A DNA stretch of 64,000 nt from Streptomyces marokkonensis (GTDB taxonomy: Bacteria; Actinomycetota; Actinomycetes; Streptomycetales; Streptomycetaceae): assembly GCF_008312835.1 (NCBI RefSeq), contig NZ_VSKS01000003.1, positions 496,001-560,000 on the forward strand. Reading direction: 5' to 3'. Every line of letters starts with the position of its first letter. Within the stretch, counting starts at the first letter, position 1. The notes beneath the pieces were generated by a model that made no database searches, was not told the DNA's origin, and saw only the letters and a program-made list of their open reading frames with translations. A program made the translations under genes and the position numbers. Shown piece by piece: positions 40,969 through 50,186 of this stretch.

Positions 40969-43387
40969 GCAGCCGCACCGCACCCCGCTTGTGCAGAGGG
41001 TCGTTGCCGTTGCCGCACTTGGGGGACTGGATGCAGGACGGGCAGCCGGCGTCGCACTCGCAGGAGGCGATGGCCTGGCGGGTGGCCGTGAGCCAGGCCC
41101 GGGCGGTGTGGAAGGCGCGTTCGGCGAAGCCCGCGCCGCCCGGGTGACCGTCGTAGACGAAGACCGTGGGCAGCAGGGTGTCGGGGTGGAGCGGGATCGA
41201 GACTCCGCCGATGTCCCAGCGGTCGCAGGTGGCGAAGAGCGGAAGCATGCCGATCGACGCGTGCTCGGCGGCGTGCAGGGCGCCGCCGAGGATCTCCGGG
41301 TTGATCCTGGCCCGGTCCAGCTGGTCCTCGGTGACCGTCCACCACACCGCGCGGGTGCGCAGCGTACGAGGAGGAAGGTCGAGCTTCGTCTCACCCAGCA
41401 CCTCGCCGGTGATCTGGCGCCGGCGCAGGAAGGAGACCACCTGGTTGGTGACCTCGACGGTGCCGTAGCAGAGCCGGCCGTCGCCCCACGGGATCTCGGT
41501 GTCCGTCTCCAGCACGGAGATCGACGTCGTGTCCCGGGCCACCGTCGTGTAGGTCGGGCTCGCCCGCTCGACCAGGGCGACCGAGTCCTCCAGGTCGAGG
41601 GAGCGGACGAGATAGGTGAGGCCCTGGTGCAGATGGACCGCGCCCTCGTGGACGCTCGTGTGCGCCGCGCCCGCGTCGACCGTGCCGAGCAGCCTGCCCG
41701 TACCGGCCTCGACGACCTGCACCGGCCGGCCGCCCTCACCGCGGATGTCGGTCAGGTCGGCGGCCCGCTCGCGGCGGGTCCAGTGCCAGGCCTTCGTCCG
41801 CCGGCGCAGCAGCTTCGCGGCCTCCAGTTGCGGGAGCAGTTCCTCGGCGGCCGGGCCGAAGAGGGCCAGGTCCTCCTCGGTCAGCGGCAGTTCCTCGGCC
41901 GCCGCGCAGAGATGGGGGGCGAGCACGTAGGGGTTGTCGGGATCGAGGACGGTGGACTCCACGGGCCTCTCGAAGAGGGCCTCGGGGTGGTGGACGAGAA
42001 AGGTGTCCAGGGGGTCGTCGCGGGCGACCAGGACGGCGAGTGCGCCCTGCCCGGACCGTCCGGCCCGGCCGGCCTGCTGCCACAGGGAGGCCCGGGTGCC
42101 CGGGTAGCCGGCGATCACCACGGCGTCCAGGCCCGAGATGTCCACGCCGAGTTCGAGGGCGTTCGTCGCCGCGAGGCCGAGGAGCTCGCCGGAGTGCAGG
42201 GCCCGTTCGAGGGCACGGCGTTCCTCGGGGAGATATCCGCCCCGGTACGCCGCGACACGCCGGGCCAGCGACCGGTCGACCTCGGCGAGGCGCTCCTGGG
42301 CGATCACGGAGATGAGTTCGGCGCCGCGCCGGGAGCGCACGAAGGTGACCGAGCGGATTCCCTGCACGGTGAGGTCGGTCAGCAGATCGGCGGCCTCGGC
42401 GGTGGCCGTACGGCGGACCGGGGCGCCCCTCTCGCCGTGCAGCTCGGTCAGCGGGGGCTCCCACAGGGCGAACACGAGTTCACCCCGGGGTGAGGCGTCG
42501 TCGGCCACCTCGACCACCGGCAGGCCCGTCAGACGGCGGGCGGCGACCGCGGGCTCCGCGGCGGTCGCGGAGGCCAGCAGGAAGACGGGAGAGGCGCCGT
42601 AGCGGGCGCACAGGCGGCGCAGCCGGCGCAGCACCTGGGCGACGTGCGAGCCGAACACTCCCCGGTAGGTGTGGCACTCGTCGACGACGACGTACTTCAG
42701 CGACTTCAGGAAGGAGGACCAGCGGGGGTGGGACGGCAGGATGCCCCGGTGCAGCATGTCCGGGTTGGTCAGGACGTAGTTGGCGTACTGGCGGATCCAC
42801 TCGCGTTCCTCGAACGGCGTGTCCCCGTCGTAGACCGCCGGACGCACCGAATGGCCCAGTGGTTGTGAAAGTTCCTTCACGGACCGGCACTGGTCCGCCG
42901 CGAGGGCCTTCGTGGGGGCGAGGTACAGGGCGGTCGCCCCGCGGCCGTTCGGCGCCTGCGAGCCGTCCAGGAGCGTCGACAGGACGGGCGTGAGATACGC
43001 CAGGGACTTGCCGGACGCCGTACCGGTGGCGACCACGACGGACTCGCCGTTCAGGGCGTGCTCCGCGGCGCGTGCCTGGTGGGCCCAGGGATGGTCGATA
43101 CCCGCGGCCCGGACGGCGGCGACGACCTCCGTGCGGATCCGGTCCGGCCAGACGGCATGGCGACCCTCGCGCGGGGGCAAGTGCTCCGTATGAGTGATGC
43201 GCGAAGCCCGGCTCGGTCCGGACGCGAGCCGGTCCAGGACCACGCCCGGGGCGGTCCTGGACGGGGCCTGCGTCGGGGGTCTGTCGGATCGGTGATTCTT
43301 GGCCATCGGCACCGAGTGTGTCACTGGCGTGACGGACAATGGGGCCAAGGCGTCGTGCACGCCTGCCGGTAAGTGATTGAATGCCAT
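40787..43387 (-). CDS. DEAD/DEAH-box helicase with C-terminal DUF1998 zinc module
   Basis: The protein has 866 residues. Motif I is VVVATGTASGKSLAYL, motif II VVVDECHTYRG (DECH), and motifs IV-VI include GLAATNALELGVDISGLDAVVIAG and QQAGRAGRSGQGALAVLVA. The C-terminal DUF1998 region ends with the zinc cluster CECDAGCPSCIQSPKCGNGND. Relatives are MrfA-type 3'-5' DNA helicases that repair mitomycin-type lesions, so a repair role is plausible; the gene is conserved beside tad clusters and has the Rv3649 equivalent in mycobacteria. The start is uncertain: ATG 43387 gives extra residues (MAFNHLPAGVHDAL...) that I think are conserved in Streptomyces, while ATG 43306 gives 839 residues. It is divergent from bldG. 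Confidence 0.92.
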   Translation of the reverse strand: MAFNHLPAGVHDALAPLSVTPVTHSVPMAKNHRSDRPPTQAPSRTAPGVVLDRLASGPSRASRITHTEHLPPREGRHAVWPDRIRTEVVAAVRAAGIDHPWAHQARAAEHALNGESVVVATGTASGKSLAYLTPVLSTLLDGSQAPNGRGATALYLAPTKALAADQCRSVKELSQPLGHSVRPAVYDGDTPFEEREWIRQYANYVLTNPDMLHRGILPSHPRWSSFLKSLKYVVVDECHTYRGVFGSHVAQVLRRLRRLCARYGASPVFLLASATAAEPAVAARRLTGLPVVEVADDASPRGELVFALWEPPLTELHGERGAPVRRTATAEAADLLTDLTVQGIRSVTFVRSRRGAELISVIAQERLAEVDRSLARRVAAYRGGYLPEERRALERALHSGELLGLAATNALELGVDISGLDAVVIAGYPGTRASLWQQAGRAGRSGQGALAVLVARDDPLDTFLVHHPEALFERPVESTVLDPDNPYVLAPHLCAAAEELPLTEEDLALFGPAAEELLPQLEAAKLLRRRTKAWHWTRRERAADLTDIRGEGGRPVQVVEAGTGRLLGTVDAGAAHTSVHEGAVHLHQGLTYLVRSLDLEDSVALVERASPTYTTVARDTTSISVLETDTEIPWGDGRLCYGTVEVTNQVVSFLRRRQITGEVLGETKLDLPPRTLRTRAVWWTVTEDQLDRARINPEILGGALHAAEHASIGMLPLFATCDRWDIGGVSIPLHPDTLLPTVFVYDGHPGGAGFAERAFHTARAWLTATRQAIASCECDAGCPSCIQSPKCGNGNDPLHKRGAVRLLTVLLEGAPAEKPRETEGAAGTAGGPEAEEQPERSPGPRQNPEPGPPAEGPPDRPVPPVP

Positions 43388-43466
43388 CGCGGCTGGCGAA
43401 CCGTCCCGGGGGCTGAGCCGAGATGCCCCAAGGGCGACCGCTCGATAGCTAGGTGCTGGAGGATCC

Positions 43467-43808
43467 GTGGACCTGTCCCTGTCGACCGAGACCATGGGCG
43501 ATCGCACGATCGTCAGGGTCGGTGGCGAAATCGACGTATATACCGCGCCCAAGCTGCGCGAGCAGCTGGTCGAGCTGGTGAACGACGGCAGTTTCCACCT
43601 TGTCGTCGACATGGAAGGTGTGGACTTCCTCGACTCCACCGGACTCGGCGTGCTGGTCGGCGGCCTGAAGCGGGTTCGAGCCCATGAGGGCTCGTTGCGC
43701 CTGGTCTGCAACCAGGAGCGCATTCTCAAGATCTTCCGCATTACCGGCCTGACCAAGGTGTTCCCGATCCACACCTCGGTCGAGGAAGCGGTGGCGGCCA
43801 CCGACTGA
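43467..43808 (+). CDS. bldG: BldG, anti-sigma factor antagonist
   Basis: The protein has 113 residues, a STAS domain with S57 in [16 protein letters not shown], the serine that is phosphorylated in BldG and SpoIIAA homologues. In Streptomyces, bldG is needed for aerial hyphae and antibiotic production and controls several anti-sigma factors. GTG 43467 follows GGAGG at 43458-43462. A hairpin right after the stop and a second before the next gene fit the known mixture of short bldG and longer bldG-apgA transcripts. Confidence 0.97.
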   Translation: MDLSLSTETMGDRTIVRVGGEIDVYTAPKLREQLVELVNDGSFHLVVDMEGVDFLDSTGLGVLVGGLKRVRAHEGSLRLVCNQERILKIFRITGLTKVFPIHTSVEEAVAATD

Positions 43809-43818
43809 CCACCACGCT

Positions 43819-43885
43819 CCCGGGCCGTGGCGCCCGGGCGGCGGAAGAGAACCACGAGGAGGGCCGGGCGTTCGGCGGCCCGGCC
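43819..43885 (+). terminator. Two stem-loops in the bldG-apgA gap (partial terminator/attenuator)
   Basis: CCCGGGC/GCCCGGG (43819-43825 and 43832-43838) and GGCCGGG/CCCGGCC (43862-43868 and 43879-43885) could each stop part of the transcription. Neither has a T run. Confidence 0.45.
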
Positions 43886-43920
43886 TCTCCACAGCACGCC
43901 CGTAGTTGCGAGGGGGATGC

Positions 43921-44355
43921 ATGGCCACCGTTGAACTCCGCTTCAGCGCGCTGCCGGAGCATGTCAGGACCGCCCGTCTCGTGGCGGCGGCGGTGGCGCG
44001 CAGGGCCGGAGTGGACGAGGCCGTCCTCGACGAGGTCCGGCTCGCCGTCGGCGAGGCGTGCACCCGTGCCGTGGGACTGCACCAGCACGGCGGCATCTCG
44101 GCGCCCGTGAAGGTGCTGCTGATCGAGGAGGAGAAGCAGTTCTCCATCGAGGTCGGCGACGAGGCACCCCACGCGGTCCCCGGCGGACGAGCCGGTGACG
44201 GGTCGGGCGACGCGGACGTGGAGACCGAGGAGGACGAGATGGGCCTCGCGGTCATCAGCGGTCTCGTCGACGACGTCGAGGTCAGCGCCGGGGAGCACGG
44301 CGGATCGATCCGCATGAGGTGGCCCACCGTGCCGCCGGCCACCCTCCTCGCCTGA
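43921..44355 (+). CDS. apgA: ApgA-type anti-sigma factor kinase (RsbW/SpoIIAB-like)
   Basis: The protein has 144 residues with a GHKL ATPase fold. The N box is DEVRLAVGEACTRAVG, where the usual Asn of E-x-x-x-N is replaced by Arg or shifted (GEACTRAV), and the G2-like box is EEDEMGLAVISGLVDDVEV. An acidic, Gly-rich lid (GGRAGDGSGDADVETEE) lies between. The altered N box suggests weak or absent kinase activity, in line with its role as a partner whose sigma factor has not been pinned down. The ATG at 43921 is used; it is the second gene of the bldG operon. Confidence 0.9.
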   Translation: MATVELRFSALPEHVRTARLVAAAVARRAGVDEAVLDEVRLAVGEACTRAVGLHQHGGISAPVKVLLIEEEKQFSIEVGDEAPHAVPGGRAGDGSGDADVETEEDEMGLAVISGLVDDVEVSAGEHGGSIRMRWPTVPPATLLA

Positions 44356-44383
44356 CCGTTCACCCGTACGGCGACGTTTTCAC

Positions 44384-44413
44384 CCGAAGGGCCCCACGAG
44401 TGGGGCCCTTCGG
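44384..44413. terminator. Terminator of the bldG-apgA operon
   Basis: CCGAAGGGCCCCA (44384-44396) and its exact complement (44401-44413) surround the loop CGAG, 29 nt past the stop. The 260 nt that follow, up to hppA, are A/T-richer and presumably carry its promoter; no gene is seen there. Confidence 0.8.
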
Positions 44414-44675
44414 CATGTGCGGGTGCCGGTGCCCGCCCTTACAGTGGTCACGAGCGGTTGATCGCGTGAATTCCTTCACGATCGACCGGCGTCCTGGAAA
44501 TGCGATCACGTGAATGCCCCAAAGGCATTACCGATTTCGGGCAACTGGCCGCCCGGCGATCAATGGGAAGAGTGCGTGCAGGCCATTTACATTTCACGCG
44601 CTCTGTTTTGATCAGGTTCCGGTACCTACAATCCCGTCCACATCTTGAGCTCAGCCCAAGCGTCAAGGAGGACGA

Positions 44676-47081
44676 ATGGCGGGGCTTTCCATCCCATACG
44701 AGTCGGGCCAACCCACATCCCTCGCAGCCGCCGTGCTGACCGACGACAACCGCCTGCTCGTGGTGGTCATCGGGGTCGTTGCGCTGGCGGCGCTCGTGGT
44801 CGCGGGAGTCCTGGTGCGCCAGGTACTCGCGGCCGGCGAGGGCACCGACAGCATGAAGAAGATCGCGGCGGCGATCCAAGAGGGCGCGAACGCCTATCTG
44901 GCCCGCCAGCTGCGCACCCTCGGCGTATTCGCCGTCGTCGTGTTCTTCCTGCTCATGCTGCTGCCCGCGGACGACTGGACTCAGCGTGCCGGACGGTCGG
45001 TGTTCTTCTTGATCGGAGCGGCGTTCTCGGCGGCCACCGGCTATATCGGTATGTGGCTCGCCGTGCGCACCAATGTGCGGGTCGCCGCAGCGGCACGCGA
45101 AGCCACTCCGGCCGAGGGCGAGCCGGAAAAGGATCTCACCGCCGTCTCGCACAAAGCGATGAAGATCGCTTTCCGGACGGGCGGCGTCGTCGGCATGTTC
45201 ACCGTGGGCCTCGGTCTGCTGGGTGCCTCCTGCGTGGTGCTCGTGTACGCGGCCGACGCGCCGAAGGTGCTCGAGGGGTTCGGCCTGGGGGCCGCGCTGA
45301 TCGCGATGTTCATGCGGGTCGGCGGCGGCATCTTCACCAAGGCCGCCGACGTCGGCGCCGACCTGGTCGGCAAGGTCGAGCAGGGCATTCCGGAGGACGA
45401 TCCGCGCAACGCCGCGACCATCGCCGACAACGTGGGCGACAACGTCGGCGACTGCGCGGGCATGGCGGCCGACCTCTTCGAGTCGTACGCCGTGACCCTG
45501 GTGGCCGCGCTGATCCTGGGCTCGGCGGCGTTCGGCGACGCGGGACTGGCGTTCCCGTTGCTGGTGCCGGCGATCGGTGTCGTCACCGCCATGATCGGTA
45601 TCTTCGCCGTGGCGCCGAGGCGCGCCGACCGCAGCGGCATGAGCGCGATCAACCGTGGGTTCTTCATCTCCGCGGTGATCTCGCTCGTCCTGGTCGCGAT
45701 CGCCGTGTTCGTCTATCTGCCGTCGTCGTACGCCGACCTCGACGGCGTCACCGACGAGGCGATCCTGGGCAGGGACGGCGATCCGCGGATCCTCGCGCTC
45801 GTCGCGGTGGCCATCGGCATCGTGCTCGCCGCCCTCATCCAGCAACTCACCGGCTACTTCACCGAGACCACCCGGCGTCCGGTGCGGGACATCGGCAAGT
45901 CCTCGCTCACCGGCCCGGCGACCGTCGTGCTCGCCGGTGTCTCCGTCGGTCTCGAATCCGCCGTCTACACCGCTCTGCTGATCGGCCTCGGCGTCTACGG
46001 GGCGTTCCTGCTCGGCGGTACGTCGATCATGCTGGCGCTGTTCGCGGTGGCACTGGCCGGCACCGGCCTGCTCACCACGGTCGGTGTGATCGTCGCCATG
46101 GACACCTTCGGCCCGGTCTCCGACAACGCGCAGGGCATCGCCGAGATGTCCGGCGACGTCGAGGGCGCGGGTGCCCAGGTGCTCACCAACCTGGACGCGG
46201 TCGGCAACACCACCAAGGCCATCACCAAGGGCATCGCGATCGCCACCGCGGTACTGGCGGCGGCGGCGCTGTTCGGCTCGTACCGGGACGCCATCACCAC
46301 CGGCGCGAGAGACGTGGGCGAGCAACTCAGCGGGGAGGGCGCGCCCCTGAGCCTGATGATGGACATCTCCCAGCCCAACAACCTCGTCGGTCTGATCGCG
46401 GGCGCGGCGGTCGTCTTCCTCTTCTCGGGGCTGGCGATCAACGCGGTGTCGCGGTCGGCGGGTTCGGTGGTCTACGAGGTGCGGCGGCAGTTCCGCGAGA
46501 AGCCCGGGATCATGGACTACAGCGAGAAACCGGAGTACGGCAAGGTCGTCGACATCTGCACCAGGGATGCCCTGCGCGAGCTCGCCACGCCCGGTCTGCT
46601 CGCCGTGATGGCGCCCATCTTCATCGGGTTCACCCTCGGCGTGGGCGCCCTGGGCGCCTTCCTCGCCGGCGCGATCGGCGCGGGCACGCTGATGGCGGTG
46701 TTCCTCGCCAACTCCGGTGGCGCCTGGGACAACGCGAAGAAACTCGTCGAGGACGGCCACCACGGCGGCAAGGGCAGCGAGGCGCACGCGGCCACCGTCA
46801 TCGGCGACACCGTCGGCGACCCCTTCAAGGACACCGCCGGACCCGCGATCAACCCCCTGCTGAAGGTGATGAACCTGGTGGCGCTGCTCATCGCGCCCGC
46901 GGTCATCGAGTTCTCCTACGGTGCGGACAAGAGCGTCGGGATGCGGGTGCTCATCGCGGTGCTGGCGCTGGTCGTGATCGTCGGCGCGGTGTACGTGTCC
47001 AAGCGGCGCGGTATCGCCGTGGACGGTGAGAACGACTCCGAGCCGGAACCCAAGTCGCCCGATCCGGCGGTGGTTTCCTAG
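44676..47081 (+). CDS. hppA: Membrane H+-translocating pyrophosphatase, K+-independent type
   Basis: The protein has 801 residues with about 16 membrane helices. The pyrophosphate site is DVGADLVGKVEQGIPEDDPRN with the following DNVGDNVGDCAGMAADLFE; a second acidic motif, DTVGDPFKDTAGPAINPLLK, is near the C-terminus. The K+-dependence marker reads GNTTKAITKG: Lys in place of the Ala of K+-dependent enzymes, so this should be a K+-independent proton pump. It uses PPi to build a proton gradient. The N-terminus has a 30-residue extension typical of Streptomyces. AAGGAGG precedes the ATG. Confidence 0.96.
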   Translation: MAGLSIPYESGQPTSLAAAVLTDDNRLLVVVIGVVALAALVVAGVLVRQVLAAGEGTDSMKKIAAAIQEGANAYLARQLRTLGVFAVVVFFLLMLLPADDWTQRAGRSVFFLIGAAFSAATGYIGMWLAVRTNVRVAAAAREATPAEGEPEKDLTAVSHKAMKIAFRTGGVVGMFTVGLGLLGASCVVLVYAADAPKVLEGFGLGAALIAMFMRVGGGIFTKAADVGADLVGKVEQGIPEDDPRNAATIADNVGDNVGDCAGMAADLFESYAVTLVAALILGSAAFGDAGLAFPLLVPAIGVVTAMIGIFAVAPRRADRSGMSAINRGFFISAVISLVLVAIAVFVYLPSSYADLDGVTDEAILGRDGDPRILALVAVAIGIVLAALIQQLTGYFTETTRRPVRDIGKSSLTGPATVVLAGVSVGLESAVYTALLIGLGVYGAFLLGGTSIMLALFAVALAGTGLLTTVGVIVAMDTFGPVSDNAQGIAEMSGDVEGAGAQVLTNLDAVGNTTKAITKGIAIATAVLAAAALFGSYRDAITTGARDVGEQLSGEGAPLSLMMDISQPNNLVGLIAGAAVVFLFSGLAINAVSRSAGSVVYEVRRQFREKPGIMDYSEKPEYGKVVDICTRDALRELATPGLLAVMAPIFIGFTLGVGALGAFLAGAIGAGTLMAVFLANSGGAWDNAKKLVEDGHHGGKGSEAHAATVIGDTVGDPFKDTAGPAINPLLKVMNLVALLIAPAVIEFSYGADKSVGMRVLIAVLALVVIVGAVYVSKRRGIAVDGENDSEPEPKSPDPAVVS

Positions 47082-47109
47082 GAGCGGCGGGCGGACACCG
47101 GATCAAGGT

Positions 47110-47147
47110 GCGGGCGGACGGCGCGTATTGGCGCGCCGTCCGCCCGC
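47110..47147. terminator. Terminator after hppA
   Basis: A 16-bp perfect stem (47110-47125 with 47132-47147) and 6-nt loop, 28 nt after the stop. Confidence 0.8.
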
Positions 47148-47291
47148 TGCTGGTGTCCGCACCCTGGCCGTGAGCCTTCTCTCGCTTGGTGCAAATGGCT
47201 TCAAAAGTGTCTTACCGGACGTTCGGCGGGTGGGTGTAGTCCATCCGGCGTGTATGTTCCGGGGCCGAAGGCCATGGAAGGGACCAATCCG

Positions 47292-47864
47292 GTGAACAAG
47301 AAGCTCGCGGCCGCACTGTCCGGCGGTGCGGTACTGGTACTGGCGCTGACGGGATGCGGCGGCGACGACAACAACGAGAAGCTCGACGCCTGGGCGAAGG
47401 AGGTCTGCGACTCGGTGCAGCCGCAGGCCGCGAAGATCAAGTCGGCCAACGCGGCGATCCAGAAGGAGACCTCGGACAACAGCACGCCGGAAGAGGTCCA
47501 GAAGGCCGACTCGAAGGCCTTCCAGGACATGTCCGACGCCTACAAGGCGATCGGTGCAGCCGTGAACAAGGCCGGGCCGCCGGACGTCGAGAACGGCGAG
47601 AAGAAGCAGACGGACGCCGTCAAGGAGCTCAACGGCATCTCCGCGTCGTACGCCTCGCTGAAGAAGCAGGTCGACGGCCTCGACACCGACGACCAGGCGG
47701 AGTTCGCCGACGGGCTCAAGGACATCGCCGCCGAGCTGGACAAGCTGAGCAAGAGCGGCAACGACGCTCTGAGCACCCTGGAGGAGGGCGAGGTCGGCGA
47801 GGCGATGTCCCGGCAGCCGAGCTGCCAGACGGCCACCGCGTCGGCCGGAGCCACCAAGAGCTGA
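47292..47864 (+). CDS. Small secreted lipoprotein of unknown function
   Basis: The protein has 190 residues with a signal peptide and lipobox (ALTGC, Cys 22). The mature part is strongly helical, with two remaining Cys (EVCDSVQP, QPSCQTA) that could form a disulfide, and many Lys/Asp/Glu repeats (KKQVDGLDTDDQAEFADGLKDIAAELDKLSKS). No enzymatic motif is seen. GTG 47292 follows GGAAGGGACC; ATG 47274 is an alternative. It lies between hppA and the methyltransferase gene, each with its own terminator. Confidence 0.85.
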   Translation: MNKKLAAALSGGAVLVLALTGCGGDDNNEKLDAWAKEVCDSVQPQAAKIKSANAAIQKETSDNSTPEEVQKADSKAFQDMSDAYKAIGAAVNKAGPPDVENGEKKQTDAVKELNGISASYASLKKQVDGLDTDDQAEFADGLKDIAAELDKLSKSGNDALSTLEEGEVGEAMSRQPSCQTATASAGATKS

Positions 47865-47882
47865 CGTCCCGTCGGCGACGAA

Positions 47883-47904
47883 GCGCCCCGCAGCCGCGGG
47901 GCGC
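47883..47904. terminator. Terminator after the small lipoprotein gene
   Basis: GCGCCCCGC and GCGGGGCGC (47883-47891 and 47896-47904) form a 9-bp stem around AGCC. Confidence 0.65.
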
Positions 47905-47927
47905 GCCGGGAGGGGGCGGCGGCCACA

Positions 47928-49457
47928 ATGGAGGGCGTGAGTGACGCCAGCCTGCCGCCCCTGCCCTCGTCCGACCGCCCCGAAGCCGCCGCGCGGTTGC
48001 GCGACGCCCTGCTCGGAGCCTCCTTCACCGCCGACGGACTGCTCGAACTGCTCGGCGCCCCCGCGTACGCGGCGCTGGCCCGCAGCGAGACCGTGCCCGC
48101 CCTCCGGGCCACCCGCGGGGACACCCCGCTGGAGACGCTCGTACGGCTGTTCCTGTTGCAGCAGCCGGTGCCGCACGCGCGCGTGGCGGAGGTCCTGCCC
48201 GTGGACGTCTGCCTGGAGAGCGGGTGGCTTACGCGCGCCGGCGCGGACGACCTCACCGCGGCCGTGGACGTACGGCCGTACGGCGGGCCGGCCGGTGAGG
48301 ACTGGTTCATCGTGTCCGACCTCGGGTGCGCGGTCGGCGGAGCCGGGGGCATCGGCAGCCGCGACGAGGGCGTGGTCCTCGGCGTCGGCGGTGCGTCCAT
48401 GACCCTGGCCGGCATCACCGTCCGTACGCCCGTGGCCTCCGCGCTCGACGTCGGCACCGGCTCCGGCATCCAGGCGCTGCACGCGGCCCGTCACGCCACG
48501 CGCGTGACGGCCACCGACGTTAACCCGCGCGCGCTGCACATCACCGGGCTCACCCTGGCCCTGTCCGGGGCCCCGGCCGCCGATCTGCGCGAGGGGTCGC
48601 TGTTCACTCCGGTCCGGGACGACGAGACGTACGACCTGATCGTGTCCAACCCGCCCTTCGTGATCTCCCCGGGCGCCCGGCTCACCTACCGCGACGGCGG
48701 GATGGGCGGGGACGATCTGTGCCGCACGATCGTTCAGGAAGCGGGGGAACGGCTGAACGAGGGCGGGTTCGCGCAGTTCCTCGCCAACTGGCAGCACGTC
48801 GAGGGGGAGGACTGGCAGGACAGACTCAGGTCATGGGTGCCCCGCGGGTGCGACGCCTGGATCGTGCAGCGCGAGGTGCAGGACATCACCCAGTACGCCG
48901 AGCTGTGGCTGCGGGACGCCGGCGACCACCGCGGCGACCGGGCCGGGTACCTGGCGCGGTACGACGCGTGGCTGGACGAGTTCGAGGCGCGCAAGGTGAG
49001 GGCGGTCGGCTTCGGCTGGATCACCCTGCGCAAGTCGGGCTCCGCCGCGCCGTCGGTCACGGTGGAGGAGTGGCCGCACCCGGTCGAGCAGCCGCTCGGC
49101 GAGACGGTCCGGGCGCACTTCGACCGGCTCGACTACCTGCGGGCGCACGACGATGCGGCGCTGCTCGGGGCGCGCTTCGAGCTGGCCGCCGAGGTCGTGC
49201 AGGAACAGGTCGGGCTGCCCGGTGCCGAGGACCCGGAGCACGTCGTGCTGCGGCAGAACCGCGGGATGCGCCGGGCCACCAAGGTGGACACGATCGGCGC
49301 GGGCTTCGCCGGCGTGTGCGACGGCACCATGAGCGCGGGCCGGATCCTGGACGCCATCGCCCAGCTCCTCGGTGAGGACCCCGTACTGCTGCGCGACCGT
49401 ACGCCGGCCCAGATCCGGCTGCTGGTGGAGCAGGGCTTCCTGGAGCCGGCCGGCTGA
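47928..49457 (+). CDS. Class I SAM-dependent methyltransferase (HemK/RlmG-like, with N-terminal helical domain)
   Basis: The protein has 509 residues. The N-terminal ~150 are helical (ALLGASFTADGLLELLGAPAYAALARSE). The Rossmann domain has SAM motif I ASALDVGTGSGIQALHAARHA and the catalytic motif IV YDLIVSNPPFVISP. NPPF marks methyltransferases acting on amide or exocyclic amino nitrogens (release factors, or G/A in RNA). A C-terminal extension of about 150 residues (RFELAAEVVQEQVGLPGAEDPEHVVL) may bind the substrate. The substrate is unknown. ATG 47928 is preceded by GGGAGGGGG; GTG 47937 would also work. Confidence 0.88.
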   Translation: MEGVSDASLPPLPSSDRPEAAARLRDALLGASFTADGLLELLGAPAYAALARSETVPALRATRGDTPLETLVRLFLLQQPVPHARVAEVLPVDVCLESGWLTRAGADDLTAAVDVRPYGGPAGEDWFIVSDLGCAVGGAGGIGSRDEGVVLGVGGASMTLAGITVRTPVASALDVGTGSGIQALHAARHATRVTATDVNPRALHITGLTLALSGAPAADLREGSLFTPVRDDETYDLIVSNPPFVISPGARLTYRDGGMGGDDLCRTIVQEAGERLNEGGFAQFLANWQHVEGEDWQDRLRSWVPRGCDAWIVQREVQDITQYAELWLRDAGDHRGDRAGYLARYDAWLDEFEARKVRAVGFGWITLRKSGSAAPSVTVEEWPHPVEQPLGETVRAHFDRLDYLRAHDDAALLGARFELAAEVVQEQVGLPGAEDPEHVVLRQNRGMRRATKVDTIGAGFAGVCDGTMSAGRILDAIAQLLGEDPVLLRDRTPAQIRLLVEQGFLEPAG

Positions 49458-49743
49458 CACCGGCGGGCGGGGCGGCCGCCGGCGTCGGGGCCGGTGTCGG
49501 GCCGGTCGCCCCATGAGTCACTTCCCTGCCATGCGTCTCGTCCTTCACACCGGTACCGGTCGCTCCGCGCGCCTTTCCCACCGATCCGAGATTTCTGCCG
49601 GCGGGCCCCGGGACCGGATCCGGCCGAGTCGCTCCGGACCGTGGCCCCCACGTTCACCTCCGGTTCGCCCGCACGCCGCCCGGGCGTGGCAGCGTCACGC
49701 CCGGGCCGGTGTCGGAGGACGGGAAAGAGGAGCTCGGGGGACC

Positions 49744-49941
49744 ATGGAGAGCGGACCGGCGATCTTCGCGGGAATGGTGTTCTGCCTGTTCGGAGCCGCA
49801 TTGCTGGCCTGGACCGTGACCCGCGCGCGGCAGCACCGCCCGGTGGCCCAGGGTGTGAGCCCCGTCGCATCCGTCACCGTCGCCGGGCTCGTCGCGGTGA
49901 CCGCCCTGGCCCTCGGCGCATGGTGCTTCACCCGCCTCTGA
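49744..49941 (+). CDS. Small two-helix membrane protein
   Basis: The protein has 65 residues. A first helix GPAIFAGMVFCLFGAALLAWTVT, a basic turn (RARQHRPVAQG) and a second helix VASVTVAGLVAVTALALGAWCF leave both ends near the same side. No function is known; such a protein precedes topA in other Streptomyces. AGGAG and GGGGG upstream of the ATG give a ribosome site. The 285 nt before it, after the methyltransferase gene, contain nothing I recognise. Confidence 0.7.
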   Translation: MESGPAIFAGMVFCLFGAALLAWTVTRARQHRPVAQGVSPVASVTVAGLVAVTALALGAWCFTRL

Positions 49942-50186
49942 CGAGCGGGGAACACCGGCCGCTCGCGGTAACCGATAGGTCGCGCTCCGCATAAGGGCGG
50001 GCGGAGTCTGGACACTCCGGGCGGCAGGAACGGTGGTAGTCGGGTTACCGTTCGAGTGGCCGTTGCGGGCTTTTCCCGTTTGACACGGGGGCGGGATGTA
50101 CCGTCACACTCCGCAGCGTCACCTTGACCCGACCCCGGGGAGATCGCCTGGGGAGGCCCCAGCGTCGACCGGAGAGAAGAGCGAAG

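Noticed and set aside
40877-42493. 538-codon plus-strand frame over the helicase gene
   Set aside because: Antisense shadow of the DEAD/DEAH helicase; no recognisable domain or ribosome site.
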